64,000 bases of DNA from a bacterium. GTDB taxonomy: Bacteria; Fidelibacterota; Marinisomatia; Marinisomatales; UBA1611. The DNA lies in contig SGYO01000001.1 of assembly GCA_004321745.1 (NCBI GenBank), positions 156,525 to 220,524 on the forward strand, read 5' to 3'. The notes beneath the pieces were generated by a model. The model saw only the letters and a list, made by a program, of their open reading frames with translations, was not told where the DNA came from and ran no database searches. Below, piece after piece: positions 42,546 through 52,491 of this stretch (its first letter is position 1; every line of letters starts with the position of its first letter). The translations under genes and the position numbers were made by a program.

Positions 42546-44357
42546 ATGACTGAAAACAAAAGTTTATTATCAACTATTTTAGTAATTATAATAGCGGGTC
42601 TTTGTTTTTTCTGGTTTCGCCAAATCGGACCTGAGGATGTAGGTTCTCCTGAAATCAAAAATAAAGATATTATTGAACACATAAAGTTTTTATCTGATGA
42701 CAAAAGAGCTGGAAGATACCCTGGCACTAGAGAATCTAAAGATGTAATTGCGTACATTATTAATCAATTTAAAACATTTGGAGTTCAGCAAGCTGGGGAG
42801 GGAAGTTCATTCAAGCAGACTTTTAGCATCATTGATAGCGTTAAAATAGGAAAAAATAACTCCCTAAAAATAAATGACAGACCATTAAGTATAGAAAAAG
42901 ACTACATCCCTCTTTGGTTTTCTGGAAATGCTAGTTTATCAGGTGATGTTGTTTTCGCTGGTTATGGAATTAACATGATAACTGATTCATTAGTTTGGAA
43001 TGATTATAAAGGTCTTGATATTGATGGTAAATGGGTAATGGTTATGAGACATAGCCCAGAACGAGAAAACCCTCATAGTTCATATGCGCCCCACTCCGAC
43101 CTTCACAATAAAATGATCGAAGCTAGAGATCGAGGTGCAGCAGGAATTATTTTTATTTCACAAATTGAAGATTCTACATTAATTCCTTTTAAGTATATCC
43201 CGGGATATTCTAAGTCAGGCATTCCTGCAATCCATTTAGATAATGAAGTTGCTGATGATATTTTGAGGTCAGTTGGAAGTTCAAGAGAAATAATTCAAAA
43301 TAAGATGAATAGAAACTTAAAATCAGAATCATTTACTATACCTGATTTAAAAATCACAGCAAATGTAGAATTAAAAGATATCTATTCAAGAGCAGCAAAC
43401 GTGGTTGGGAAAATCATTAGTAGAAACCATAAATTTCGTGATGAATTCGTTATTATTGGTGCTCACTTTGATCATTTAGGTTATGGAGGGCCTGGGTCTG
43501 GATCGCTGAAACCTGATACAAATGCAGTACATAATGGAGCAAATGATAATGCCTCTGGGACTGCTGGATTACTTGAACTTGCTCACAAACTTCAAGCAAA
43601 TCGAAAGCTCTTAAAACGAAGTATTCTCTTCATTGCCTTTGATGCTGAAGAAAAAGGCTTATTAGGTTCAAAGTATTTTGTTCAAAATCCAACTATTAAT
43701 ATTAAAAATGTATCCGCAATGATAAATATGGATATGATAGGTAAAATGAGAGACTCTACAGTAATAATTGGAGGTGTTGGGACATCGCCAGTTTTTGAAC
43801 CTACACTTGATTCGCTATCTATTGATACAGGGTTAAAATTTGAATATGATAAAGCCGGCTATGGCCCCAGTGATCATGCCAGCTTTTATGCAGAAAACAT
43901 CCCTGTCCTTTTCTTCTTCACTGGGGACTACGAAAATCTCTACCATTTGCCTGAAGATGATTGGGAAAAAATAAACGTGCAAGGAGAAAAACAAATTCTT
44001 GATGTCATTTATAAGTTAACGATCAAGCTAAGTAGGGAAAACTCAAAACCATTATTTACATTATCTGGTCCCAAAAAACAGAAAAATTCACGCTCGAATC
44101 AAAAAGTAAAACTTGGAATAATTCCATATTACGGCGGAACAATTAAAGGGTTAAAAGTCGATAAAATATATGATCCTAATGGCCCAGCAGCAAAAGCAGG
44201 AATAAGGTCTGGCGATATTATTAAATCAATAAACAAGAAACCTGTCAATGATATTTATGAATTTATGAAAAGAATGGATGGAATAGATAAAGGTCAGTCA
44301 ATCTCTGTAGATATAAAACGCAATGGAAAAATAATTATGCTTACGGTAAGGTTTTAA
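42546..44357 (+). CDS. M28 family zinc aminopeptidase with PA and PDZ domains
   Basis: This 603-residue protein has an N-terminal hydrophobic anchor or uncleaved signal (about 5-23), a PA domain inserted in the first half (about 120-250; VVFAGYGI and RGAAGIIFIS), an M28 peptidase domain (about 280-500), and a C-terminal PDZ domain (about 520-603; DPNGPAAKAGIRSGDIIKSI). Zinc-site motifs are complete: GAHFDHLG, NGANDNASG, AFDAEEKGLLGS, NMDMIG and LYHLPED. It should be an active exopeptidase in the periplasm or on the membrane. It is convergent with the MltB-like gene, 9 bp away. A start at ATG 42546 follows a stop-rich region. Confidence 0.93.
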   Translation: MTENKSLLSTILVIIIAGLCFFWFRQIGPEDVGSPEIKNKDIIEHIKFLSDDKRAGRYPGTRESKDVIAYIINQFKTFGVQQAGEGSSFKQTFSIIDSVKIGKNNSLKINDRPLSIEKDYIPLWFSGNASLSGDVVFAGYGINMITDSLVWNDYKGLDIDGKWVMVMRHSPERENPHSSYAPHSDLHNKMIEARDRGAAGIIFISQIEDSTLIPFKYIPGYSKSGIPAIHLDNEVADDILRSVGSSREIIQNKMNRNLKSESFTIPDLKITANVELKDIYSRAANVVGKIISRNHKFRDEFVIIGAHFDHLGYGGPGSGSLKPDTNAVHNGANDNASGTAGLLELAHKLQANRKLLKRSILFIAFDAEEKGLLGSKYFVQNPTINIKNVSAMINMDMIGKMRDSTVIIGGVGTSPVFEPTLDSLSIDTGLKFEYDKAGYGPSDHASFYAENIPVLFFFTGDYENLYHLPEDDWEKINVQGEKQILDVIYKLTIKLSRENSKPLFTLSGPKKQKNSRSNQKVKLGIIPYYGGTIKGLKVDKIYDPNGPAAKAGIRSGDIIKSINKKPVNDIYEFMKRMDGIDKGQSISVDIKRNGKIIMLTVRF

Positions 44358-44366
44358 AAAAAGACG

Positions 44367-45347
44367 CTAATCTTTATTTGATTGAGCATCTCTAAGAGCG
44401 TCTATAGTCTTTTGCCCTAGTCTGCCATCAACTTCTAGATCATATCCATTCGCATTTAGAGTTCTTTGTAAATCACTAACCGATTTATTATCCAAAGGAT
44501 TAAAATTTTCGATAACATATTTTAATCTACCTTCAACATCTGAAAGGAGATAGCTACTTCTTTCTCTAATTTTTTCCGCTAAGCCAAGGACTGCCATAAC
44601 ATAGTTATCAGAATGGTTATACGCCCAAACTGATTTCCAAATATCTCCACCCTCTGCATAATTTTTACTACCAGGATTATAACCATTTTTCACAAGATAA
44701 TTAGCGATACTTCCTAGAACATCTGGCCAATCATGTGGTCTTCTGACACCGTCATCATCAAAATCAACTGAGTACCTATTAAAACTAGATGGAATAAATT
44801 GTCCAAAACCAAATGCTCCAGCATAAGAACCCTCAATACTTTGGGGGTCTACGTTATCTTTATAGCAATACTCTAAGTATGATGCTAACTCGCTAGATGC
44901 CCACTTAGCCCTCTTCGGCATTTCATGAATTTGAGTATACAAAGAATTAAAAACAGTAAAGCCTTTATAGTGCCGACCATAATTACTCTCAATGCCTGCT
45001 ATACTTAAAATAATAAACGGATCCACATCATATTTTTTTGAAACTTGAAATACGAGATCTTTATTTTCACTGTAAAATTTTACTCCAGCTACAATTCGAG
45101 ATTCTTTAATGAATAGTTTTTTATACTGCTCCCAAGATTTTTTTTCATATGGTCTAGCGAATCTTTCTGGAATTTCTAGGTGTTTTTCAATGGATGGATT
45201 ATTAAATATTTCATCAATATAAGAAGTGGGGACAACCTTTTTATTAATTTTTTCTAAGACTAACTGATATGCTAAATCATCTGGACGATTTTCACCAGCA
45301 AAAGTCAAAGATATTATCGTAATTAGTAAAAAAACTTTTTGTACCAT
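44367..45347 (-). CDS. Lytic murein transglycosylase, MltB family
   Basis: This 326-residue exported protein has a signal peptide ending TFAGE, an SLT_2/MltB catalytic domain (about 65-270) and a PG_binding_1 domain at the C-terminus (about 275-322; SVSDLQRTLNANGYDLEVDG). The catalytic Glu is E120 in IAGIESNYGRH, followed by AGAFGFGQFIPSSFNRYSVDFDDDG, the MltB signature. It cleaves the glycan chain of peptidoglycan forming 1,6-anhydro ends. No lipobox is seen, so it is likely soluble in the periplasm. It is 3 bp downstream of the CotH/LTD gene. Confidence 0.92.
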   Translation of the reverse strand: MVQKVFLLITIISLTFAGENRPDDLAYQLVLEKINKKVVPTSYIDEIFNNPSIEKHLEIPERFARPYEKKSWEQYKKLFIKESRIVAGVKFYSENKDLVFQVSKKYDVDPFIILSIAGIESNYGRHYKGFTVFNSLYTQIHEMPKRAKWASSELASYLEYCYKDNVDPQSIEGSYAGAFGFGQFIPSSFNRYSVDFDDDGVRRPHDWPDVLGSIANYLVKNGYNPGSKNYAEGGDIWKSVWAYNHSDNYVMAVLGLAEKIRERSSYLLSDVEGRLKYVIENFNPLDNKSVSDLQRTLNANGYDLEVDGRLGQKTIDALRDAQSNKD

Positions 45348-45350
45348 ATC

Positions 45351-48300
45351 TTATTTTACGTAAAGAAGTTTAATGCTATTGTCAATATTTTTTGATTTTA
45401 ATCTACAAAAATAAACACCAGTACTTAGATCGCGACCAAAATCATTTTTCCCATTCCACAAAATAGTATTCATCCCGCTATAGAGTTTTTGAGATTTAAA
45501 TGTTCGTACTGTTTCGCCAAGAATGTTAACAATTGATAGATTATAATCATCTGTATTACCACTTACATTGAAAACAATTTTAACTCGTGAATTAAATGGA
45601 TTAGGGAAAGCCGAATGCAATAGATAATCAGAAGGGATGTTGTTATCTGATATAAATAACTCTTCAGCAATACTATTAACAGAGCCAGGTGAACCATTCC
45701 CGGATGAAAAACCCCAAGAACTAGCATTTTCATTTAAGGAATCAGGATGAATTAGTTCAAGGGTTGGACCGTTTCCATCTGGCTCTGTTGGCCAAGGGTA
45801 AACATCATCATATTCAACTCTGTCAAGTAATCGATCAGTAAAGTCATATATACTGATCTCTTCTCCTCCTCCACTTAATCCAAAATCAAATGGCCCATAT
45901 AAATTTTGTACGTCAGGAAAAAAAGTTGAAAAAGAGACTGTGTCTCTTGCTAAGATAATATACTCTCTTGACCCTATACTTGAATTCGCTGGAAATGTAT
46001 ATCTATGATCAGGATTTTCATCTGTAAAATAATACGAATCAAGGTCAACTACGTGGTCTCCATTATTATATATTTCAACCCAGTCACGAGTATCAAATTG
46101 ATCAGAACTATTATAGTTGATCTCATTGATAACTAAATTAATAGTGTCTCCACCGTCTAACTCTTCAAACAATGCGGTTATCATAGAATTATTTGAAATT
46201 TGCACCTTTATTTTTGATGTAGAATCAGGATATTGAGCCCAACCAATAAACCTATATCCTTCTTCAGGAATTGCTTCTATCTCAATCGGAACGCTTGAAT
46301 AGTAATAACCAGTCCAAGGGTATGATTCAAGTTCGAGTGTATTGACCTTAATATCCCCTCCAAGGCTTGAAATGAAAGTCACTAATGCTGGACTAGATAG
46401 ACTAAAAAAACTTGCTAAATGTTGCCTTGCATAAAGAGATCTGTTATTAGAGAAATTTTCTAATATTTCAATATGATATTCCCAATCTTGTGCTGATCCC
46501 GGCCATCTTACCTGATGAACAGGTATTATATCTTCAATATACGAAGACATATCACCTATTCTTTCGTTCAAAAAATTTGGCTTAAAAACAGTATTGAGCC
46601 TATCACAATAAATATTCACAAACCGATCTCTGTAATCCTGGTTTTCAAAAAGTTTCCTAAGTAAAAATGTAGACCATGGTGGATTTGGCCATTCAGGGCC
46701 ATTAGCCTCTACTGCAAATTGCAAAGTGTTTACATTATAACCTAACCCCATCCATGGAATACCAAAGCCAAAATCAGTATCATATAATACCCATCGCCAT
46801 TTACCATCAGTCGATTGAGGCCTCCAATATTTAACATTATTCCCTGGCCAATCTCTATTATCTATAAATATTTGAGCAACATTGTAATCAATATGATTAT
46901 CAATATCTATCCATTTTGAAAGAGAATCGTATGCGACGGGGTCTGTCATATCAACTTGACTAACATATTCAACTAATGAGTTATAATTATCAATAGATCC
47001 TTCATTCGCCAATTGTACCTCAATCAAGTCTATTTCATCAGGATCAACTGGATGGTGAGCAGCAATAAAATGTTCATTTACTTTTTCTCTAAGATTATAT
47101 AATCCCCAAAACTCACCATTTAGATACACTAGCATAGGGCGGTAAGCTTGAACATCGAGGTCTACATCATGAAAAAGACCCGTCATAAAACCATCTCTAA
47201 GCATTGTAAAATTCCAATCATTCCCAGAGTTACGCAAAACAAGAGATTGAAAATTTTCAAGATCAAGATTAGGGAAAAATTTATAATTAAAATCACTATT
47301 CCCATATTGACCTCTAGCAAACAGTGATAAAGATTTTTGCCCTTGCCCTCTACTCCACCCTCCAAAAATTTTCACTCCACCACTTGAAGAATAGTAGGTT
47401 TCATCCGTTTCTAATACTTCAATAAAGATAGGTTTTTCCCAATCTTCCCAAAAATTTGCTCCAAAATGCGGATAATCAGGGGATGCATTTGGCCCCATTT
47501 CATAAATTCCAGTATTATAATCAAAAAAGTTGTCTGGATCAGTTGATAGAAATATTGTTGGAAAATTATTATTCTCATTATCTAAGATAAATGTTCCTGT
47601 TTTAATTGGAGATCTAATCCAACCATCTTTAAAACTTGCTGCTTTGATTACTGTGTTTTGTTGAATTACTATTGATCCAGTATATAATGGAGAACTTGTT
47701 GTGGGATCAGAGCCATCTAGAGTATAATAGACAGAAACTCCTAGATCATCAGTGCTTATTGATACGATCAAAGAAGGGTCACTATAAAAACCAGATTCAT
47801 TAGAAAAAACAATGTCGTTTAATATACCTAAAACAGCTTCTTCTCCATTGGGCTCGCCAGGACTAGGGTCTAAAAATAATCCATAATTTTCACCATTATT
47901 AATTCTACCAATAGAAACATCCGATTGAAGTTCACCAGTATGTAAAGAATCAATAATAACACTGTCTAGGTCTGTAATTATAATGGTTTCACCTTCTGAA
48001 CTAATTTTAAAATTTGTATGAAGAATAGATATTGGTAATTCAATTTCCTCAGCTATGGTTAAAGTATTATCTGTAGGAGTGTCTCTACCGATTGTGAGAA
48101 AAGGAATACAAGAAAGATCAGAAGAATTACTATTAAAATTATGAACTTGAATGGCTAATGTATTTTGCCCTTCATTGACCCAAGATTCCGTTGAGTCGAT
48201 CCAAAATAAAGACGGATCGCCTCCATTTATCATTTCAGCTTCTCTCCATGCTACGGTTCCTTGATTAAATGACGGAGGACTACCCTCAATGTTATCCCGC

Positions 48301-48881
48301 GCAATCTCATTCCCATTTAGATATGCAACAAAACCATCATCGTAATCAATGTGGAAAGCTATCTTTTTTACTTGTTCAAAATCTGTAATGGAAAACGGCT
48401 TCACTAAGAATACGGATATTGTATTTGAAATTTCCGTGTTATCATCCCCATCACCATAGCCAAATCCACTTGGTCCGATACTCCAATTGCTGGCATTGAA
48501 GCCAGGTTGGTTCCAATTTGAGGGAAGCTCTTGAGTCGGAACAAAATAATACCATGGATCACCCACATCAATAATAGTTTCCCATCCAGATATCATATCA
48601 ATTCTATCTTTATCTGAAGCCATAATTAATAAAAAGCTTTCTGGCTCCAGCACTACATTAGGTATTTGCCATTTATATAGATCGTCCAAGTCATCCGATA
48701 AACCCCATCCATTTAAAGAAATGTTACTAGGTGTAGGATTATATAGTTCAATCCAATCTGGAGTCTCACCATCTTCATCATAATAACTACTTTGATTTGA
48801 TGATACTATTTCATTCAATTGTACGTTTTGAGATAAAGCAAATGATACAATTAAAAATAAGGAAACTAGTTTTTTACACAT
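45351..48881 (-). CDS. CotH-kinase/lamin-tail multidomain T9SS-sorted protein
   Basis: This 1176-residue protein has a signal peptide ending FALSQ, a lamin-tail domain (about 20-95), a carbohydrate-binding-like region (about 105-275), a chitobiase-type C-terminal Ig domain (about 352-430; VYYTLDGSDPTTSSPLYTG), a CotH kinase-like domain (about 440-780; GGVKIFGGWSRGQGQKSLSL, FWGLYNLREKVNEHFIA, WRWVLYDTDFGFG), a second lamin-tail domain (about 935-1060) and a T9SS sorting domain (about 1085-1176; FPNPFNSRVKI). CotH enzymes phosphorylate spore-coat proteins in Bacillus, but in FCB exported proteins the role is unknown. It lies 13 bp downstream of the GH3 gene. Confidence 0.85.
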   Translation of the reverse strand: MCKKLVSLFLIVSFALSQNVQLNEIVSSNQSSYYDEDGETPDWIELYNPTPSNISLNGWGLSDDLDDLYKWQIPNVVLEPESFLLIMASDKDRIDMISGWETIIDVGDPWYYFVPTQELPSNWNQPGFNASNWSIGPSGFGYGDGDDNTEISNTISVFLVKPFSITDFEQVKKIAFHIDYDDGFVAYLNGNEIARDNIEGSPPSFNQGTVAWREAEMINGGDPSLFWIDSTESWVNEGQNTLAIQVHNFNSNSSDLSCIPFLTIGRDTPTDNTLTIAEEIELPISILHTNFKISSEGETIIITDLDSVIIDSLHTGELQSDVSIGRINNGENYGLFLDPSPGEPNGEEAVLGILNDIVFSNESGFYSDPSLIVSISTDDLGVSVYYTLDGSDPTTSSPLYTGSIVIQQNTVIKAASFKDGWIRSPIKTGTFILDNENNNFPTIFLSTDPDNFFDYNTGIYEMGPNASPDYPHFGANFWEDWEKPIFIEVLETDETYYSSSGGVKIFGGWSRGQGQKSLSLFARGQYGNSDFNYKFFPNLDLENFQSLVLRNSGNDWNFTMLRDGFMTGLFHDVDLDVQAYRPMLVYLNGEFWGLYNLREKVNEHFIAAHHPVDPDEIDLIEVQLANEGSIDNYNSLVEYVSQVDMTDPVAYDSLSKWIDIDNHIDYNVAQIFIDNRDWPGNNVKYWRPQSTDGKWRWVLYDTDFGFGIPWMGLGYNVNTLQFAVEANGPEWPNPPWSTFLLRKLFENQDYRDRFVNIYCDRLNTVFKPNFLNERIGDMSSYIEDIIPVHQVRWPGSAQDWEYHIEILENFSNNRSLYARQHLASFFSLSSPALVTFISSLGGDIKVNTLELESYPWTGYYYSSVPIEIEAIPEEGYRFIGWAQYPDSTSKIKVQISNNSMITALFEELDGGDTINLVINEINYNSSDQFDTRDWVEIYNNGDHVVDLDSYYFTDENPDHRYTFPANSSIGSREYIILARDTVSFSTFFPDVQNLYGPFDFGLSGGGEEISIYDFTDRLLDRVEYDDVYPWPTEPDGNGPTLELIHPDSLNENASSWGFSSGNGSPGSVNSIAEELFISDNNIPSDYLLHSAFPNPFNSRVKIVFNVSGNTDDYNLSIVNILGETVRTFKSQKLYSGMNTILWNGKNDFGRDLSTGVYFCRLKSKNIDNSIKLLYVK

Positions 48882-48894
48882 TTAAAATAGTTAC

Positions 48895-50724
48895 CTATTC
48901 ATACGATAAACCAAACCCGAACTTAAATAATGGATCATAACTACTGTCTCCATAATTAATAGGTATTTGTTTCATAGACTTAGGCCAAGTCATAGATAGC
49001 TTTCCTGTAAAATCAAAATCTCCAAAAATAACATCTGATATTCCCAAACCCTCAGTCCCTGGTAGCCAAGCAGCAAGGAATGCGTCACTTTCATCCAATA
49101 CTTCATTAATGATCATTGGGCGACCTGATATTAGTATTACAACAAATGGCAATTTAGAACGTTTAACTTTTTCTATTAATTTAATATCTTCATTAGATAG
49201 GTGAAGCGAATCTCTGTCTCCAACTCCCTCAGAATACGGCTTTTCTCCAATGACAGCTACGATTATATCTGAATTTGATAAATCCCCTCCATCTTTAGAA
49301 TAACGAATATTACTAGAATCACTGACAGCAGATTTAAAAGCGTCTAAAATTGTTGTCCCGGGAGTGATGTCACCAGAACCTCCTTGCCAATGAATTGTCC
49401 AACCACCAGACTGATAGCCAATATTATCTGCATGCTCACCAACTAAAGTGATCTTACTATTGTTTTTTTGCAAAGGCAAAATCTGGTTTTCATTTTTTAA
49501 TAGGACTAAAGATTTACGAACGCTTTTTCTAGCTAACTCTCTATGCTTTTTAGAGCCTACAACATCTGTGTTCTTTGGTTTTTTTATGGGACTATCAAAA
49601 AGTCCAATTTTCTTTTTTATTCTAAGAATTCTTGATACCGCATCATCAATTCTTTCCATGGGTATAGAACCTTCTTTTACTGATTCTATCGCCAATCTTA
49701 TAAAATCATCATAAGAATTATCATCCGGGTTGAGGCTTCCAGGGACCATATTCATATCGATACCAGCATTAATAGATTGAATTATGCAAGTCTTATAATC
49801 TTTATCTAATTCATTAATACCAGCCCAATCCGATACAACTATTCCATCAAATCCTAATTCTTTCTTTAAAACATCATTGATTAGATATTTATGGCCATGA
49901 AGTTTTTGACCCTTCCAACTATTATATGAGACCATAATGCTTCCAACTCCCATGTTAATAGATTCTTTAAAAGGTTTTATATATTTACTTCTTAGTTCTT
50001 CTTCATCTAATACTACATCTCCTCGATCGATCTTGTACCAATTAGTCCCCGTTCCAAATATTGTATTCCCATCCCCAACAAAATGTTTTGCACAAGCAAG
50101 CACAGAGTTTTTATTTAATGTCCTCCCTTGAAAACCTATTGTGGATGCCACTCCAAGCTCAGTTACAATATCTGAATCCTCAGAGTAGCTTTCATAGGTC
50201 CTACCCCATCTTTCATCTTGAGCTACAGCGACACAAGGAGCAAACGTCCAATCCAAGCCAGTTGCTTTTACTTCTTCAGCCGTAGCCGCTGCTATATCTT
50301 GAACCAAAGCCTTATCATTCATACAGCCAAGGCCAATATTATGCGGAAACATGGTTGCACCTAAAACATTGTTATGTCCATGTACAGCATCTATACCGTA
50401 TATCAATGGAATTTTAAGTCTAGTCTTAAGAGCCTCCTCTTGGAAACCATTGTATAAATCAACCCATGAGGATGGCTGATTTGTTGGAGGGGTCGATCCG
50501 CCACCGCTCAGTATCGAACCTAGAAAGTATTTTTTTATATCAGACTTATCAGCTAAATAGCGGTAATCAACTTGTGTCATTTGGCCAATTTTTTCTTCAA
50601 GGGTCATAGATGAAACTAACTCACTTACTTCGCCATCAATAGAACTACATGATATTATGTGAATTAAAAAAATGGGTATAATTGATTTAGTTATCTTATT
50701 ACTTAATAAGCATAATTTTTTCAT
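48895..50724 (-). CDS. GH3 family beta-glucosidase lipoprotein
   Basis: This 609-residue enzyme has a lipoprotein leader (HIISC) and the two GH3 domains. The nucleophile is Asp in GIVVSDWAGINEL; substrate-binding motifs IDAVHGHNNVLGATMFPHNIGLG and CAKHFVGDG are conserved, and the second domain has KSLVLLKNENQILPL and AWLPGTEGLGISDVIFGDF. GH3 enzymes of this type remove glucose from beta-glucan oligosaccharides. The start at 50724 is chosen because GGAG precedes it by 9 nt; an ATG five codons upstream is also in frame. It overlaps the permuted GH16 gene by 26 bp, so both are made together. Confidence 0.93.
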   Translation of the reverse strand: MKKLCLLSNKITKSIIPIFLIHIISCSSIDGEVSELVSSMTLEEKIGQMTQVDYRYLADKSDIKKYFLGSILSGGGSTPPTNQPSSWVDLYNGFQEEALKTRLKIPLIYGIDAVHGHNNVLGATMFPHNIGLGCMNDKALVQDIAAATAEEVKATGLDWTFAPCVAVAQDERWGRTYESYSEDSDIVTELGVASTIGFQGRTLNKNSVLACAKHFVGDGNTIFGTGTNWYKIDRGDVVLDEEELRSKYIKPFKESINMGVGSIMVSYNSWKGQKLHGHKYLINDVLKKELGFDGIVVSDWAGINELDKDYKTCIIQSINAGIDMNMVPGSLNPDDNSYDDFIRLAIESVKEGSIPMERIDDAVSRILRIKKKIGLFDSPIKKPKNTDVVGSKKHRELARKSVRKSLVLLKNENQILPLQKNNSKITLVGEHADNIGYQSGGWTIHWQGGSGDITPGTTILDAFKSAVSDSSNIRYSKDGGDLSNSDIIVAVIGEKPYSEGVGDRDSLHLSNEDIKLIEKVKRSKLPFVVILISGRPMIINEVLDESDAFLAAWLPGTEGLGISDVIFGDFDFTGKLSMTWPKSMKQIPINYGDSSYDPLFKFGFGLSYE

Positions 50725-52489
50725 ACGAGCTTTCTCCATTAATTAGTGAGTGAATCAAATAAATTCCAGATGAGGCCTTATTTGCATTCCAATGAAAATC
50801 TTTTTTGCCTGGCTGTATTTGTCCATTAAATATTGTTTCGATTTTTCTACCACTTATGTCAAAAACTTCAATAACCACATCACTTTTTATGCTACTGGTC
50901 ATTGGTATCAAGATAGTATTATTAAATGGGTTTGGGTATGGTTTATGTAATGAAAATACTCTTGGCACATCTGGACTAGCCGAAAGTGAGTTTTCTAACA
51001 TTACTTCGATAGCATTTATAAATGTTCCTGCAGCGGAATAACCAACACCATATATATCAGCTGATAAGTGAATATCTAATATTCCATCCAAAACTTCAAT
51101 GTTATTGAAATTGATTGTATACAAAGAAAAAGCGCTGGCATTATCAAAAACATCTAGCCCCTCAACAACTTGATTTCCTTCAATGAAAATATCAAAAACC
51201 CTATCTCCTATATTATCGTAATGATTTTCAGAAAAAGATAAGGTCAAAGAATATGTGCCTGGTTTTACTCTAATCTTATAAAGGGCAACACGATTTAAAG
51301 ACGACCGATAAATATCGTCATTATCTGTATTTTGAATATCTATAGCATCAGTAACAAATTGAAAGTTTCCTGCAAGATGTCCATATTCTTTATCCGATCC
51401 CCAAACTTGATCTTGTAAAAATTCTCCAATTTGCCCGCCGCCTGTATTTATTTTAATCGTATCCCCTAAAGGTTCTGGAATATCAATCCATACAATATTT
51501 GTACTAGCAATGTTGTCGCTGTCATCTTGAGCGTTGAAAATGCCCATAGCTGTCGAGCTCAAATTAAATTGATCCATGGTAAGCTGTACTGTCCTTTGAT
51601 CATCGTACATGAATGCATCAATAAATGAAACTCCCGATAAACTATAATTACTTAAATCCACTCCGCTTGATATATCAACTTCTTCACTATATCTAACAGT
51701 CAAGGTGTTTTCATTTTGTCTCGCCCATAATACTTTAGGAGGATTAATGTCAATATAACCAATATCATCTTCATTGGTTAAGCACAATATAAGATTACCA
51801 TTTTCAAAAAAAATATTATCATCAATAAATAGAGACTGATTCCCTCCCCATGTATGATCATCACTTTTTTCCCATCTATTATAATCAAAAGCATCAAAAT
51901 CATCTTTCCAGGAAAATATAAAGTTAGAATCTGTACCACTATCTCCCTCTCCAGGGGTATATTCTGAATAACTAACATAGTCATAATAGGAAAACCTTGG
52001 AATTATGTCTGAGTTCCAAGCCCCAACCCAATCTGCGTAGACAGGGTTCCATATGTTCATCATTATTTTTTGGGATACATAAAGAGAATCAACATGAGCC
52101 CCTGTTTGCCTGTATACTTCAAGATCATCAATGAACCAAGCAACATACTCTGGGGTCCATTCAAAGCTATAAGTGTGAAAGTCTAAATGAGGATTAAAAT
52201 CTACATAGTGCTGCCTAATGTGTGATGCTTGCCCTCCGGTAATAGTATTAAAATCTACCACATTACTATATACACCAAGAACTTCTACATCAATTTCTGC
52301 CCATGGTGTATTGGGGTTATCATCGTTATAAGTAAAAAAAGATGACACCAACCCATCGCCCTGAGCCGGCTTAAATCGAGCATCAAACCTGCCATATAAA
52401 AAAGAGTCCACAGTTCTAAGCTCAGCACCTCTGTATTGTCTCGAATAAATTAGATTAAATAATATTGTAATAATAAAAATAGTCTTCAT
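50699..52489 (-). CDS. Circularly permuted GH16 beta-glucanase with malectin and T9SS domains
   Basis: This 596-residue protein has a signal peptide (1-16). The catalytic part starts immediately with YRGAELRTVDSF and contains the GH16 motif AEIDVEVLG with nucleophile E65 and acid/base E69. The strands normally at the N-terminus of GH16 (SWKDDFDAFDYNRWEKSDD and DGNL-like ENGNLILCLTN, 191-240) come after it, the same circular permutation known in Fibrobacter succinogenes 1,3-1,4-beta-glucanase. Then follow an Ig-like domain (about 248-335), a malectin-like domain (about 345-498) and a T9SS sorting domain (about 512-596; PYPNPFNNTILI). It should cut beta-1,3/1,4-glucans at the cell surface. It follows the PpiC-like gene by 2 bp. 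Confidence 0.92.
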   Translation of the reverse strand: MKTIFIITILFNLIYSRQYRGAELRTVDSFLYGRFDARFKPAQGDGLVSSFFTYNDDNPNTPWAEIDVEVLGVYSNVVDFNTITGGQASHIRQHYVDFNPHLDFHTYSFEWTPEYVAWFIDDLEVYRQTGAHVDSLYVSQKIMMNIWNPVYADWVGAWNSDIIPRFSYYDYVSYSEYTPGEGDSGTDSNFIFSWKDDFDAFDYNRWEKSDDHTWGGNQSLFIDDNIFFENGNLILCLTNEDDIGYIDINPPKVLWARQNENTLTVRYSEEVDISSGVDLSNYSLSGVSFIDAFMYDDQRTVQLTMDQFNLSSTAMGIFNAQDDSDNIASTNIVWIDIPEPLGDTIKINTGGGQIGEFLQDQVWGSDKEYGHLAGNFQFVTDAIDIQNTDNDDIYRSSLNRVALYKIRVKPGTYSLTLSFSENHYDNIGDRVFDIFIEGNQVVEGLDVFDNASAFSLYTINFNNIEVLDGILDIHLSADIYGVGYSAAGTFINAIEVMLENSLSASPDVPRVFSLHKPYPNPFNNTILIPMTSSIKSDVVIEVFDISGRKIETIFNGQIQPGKKDFHWNANKASSGIYLIHSLINGESSYEKIMLIK

Positions 52490-52491
52490 GC

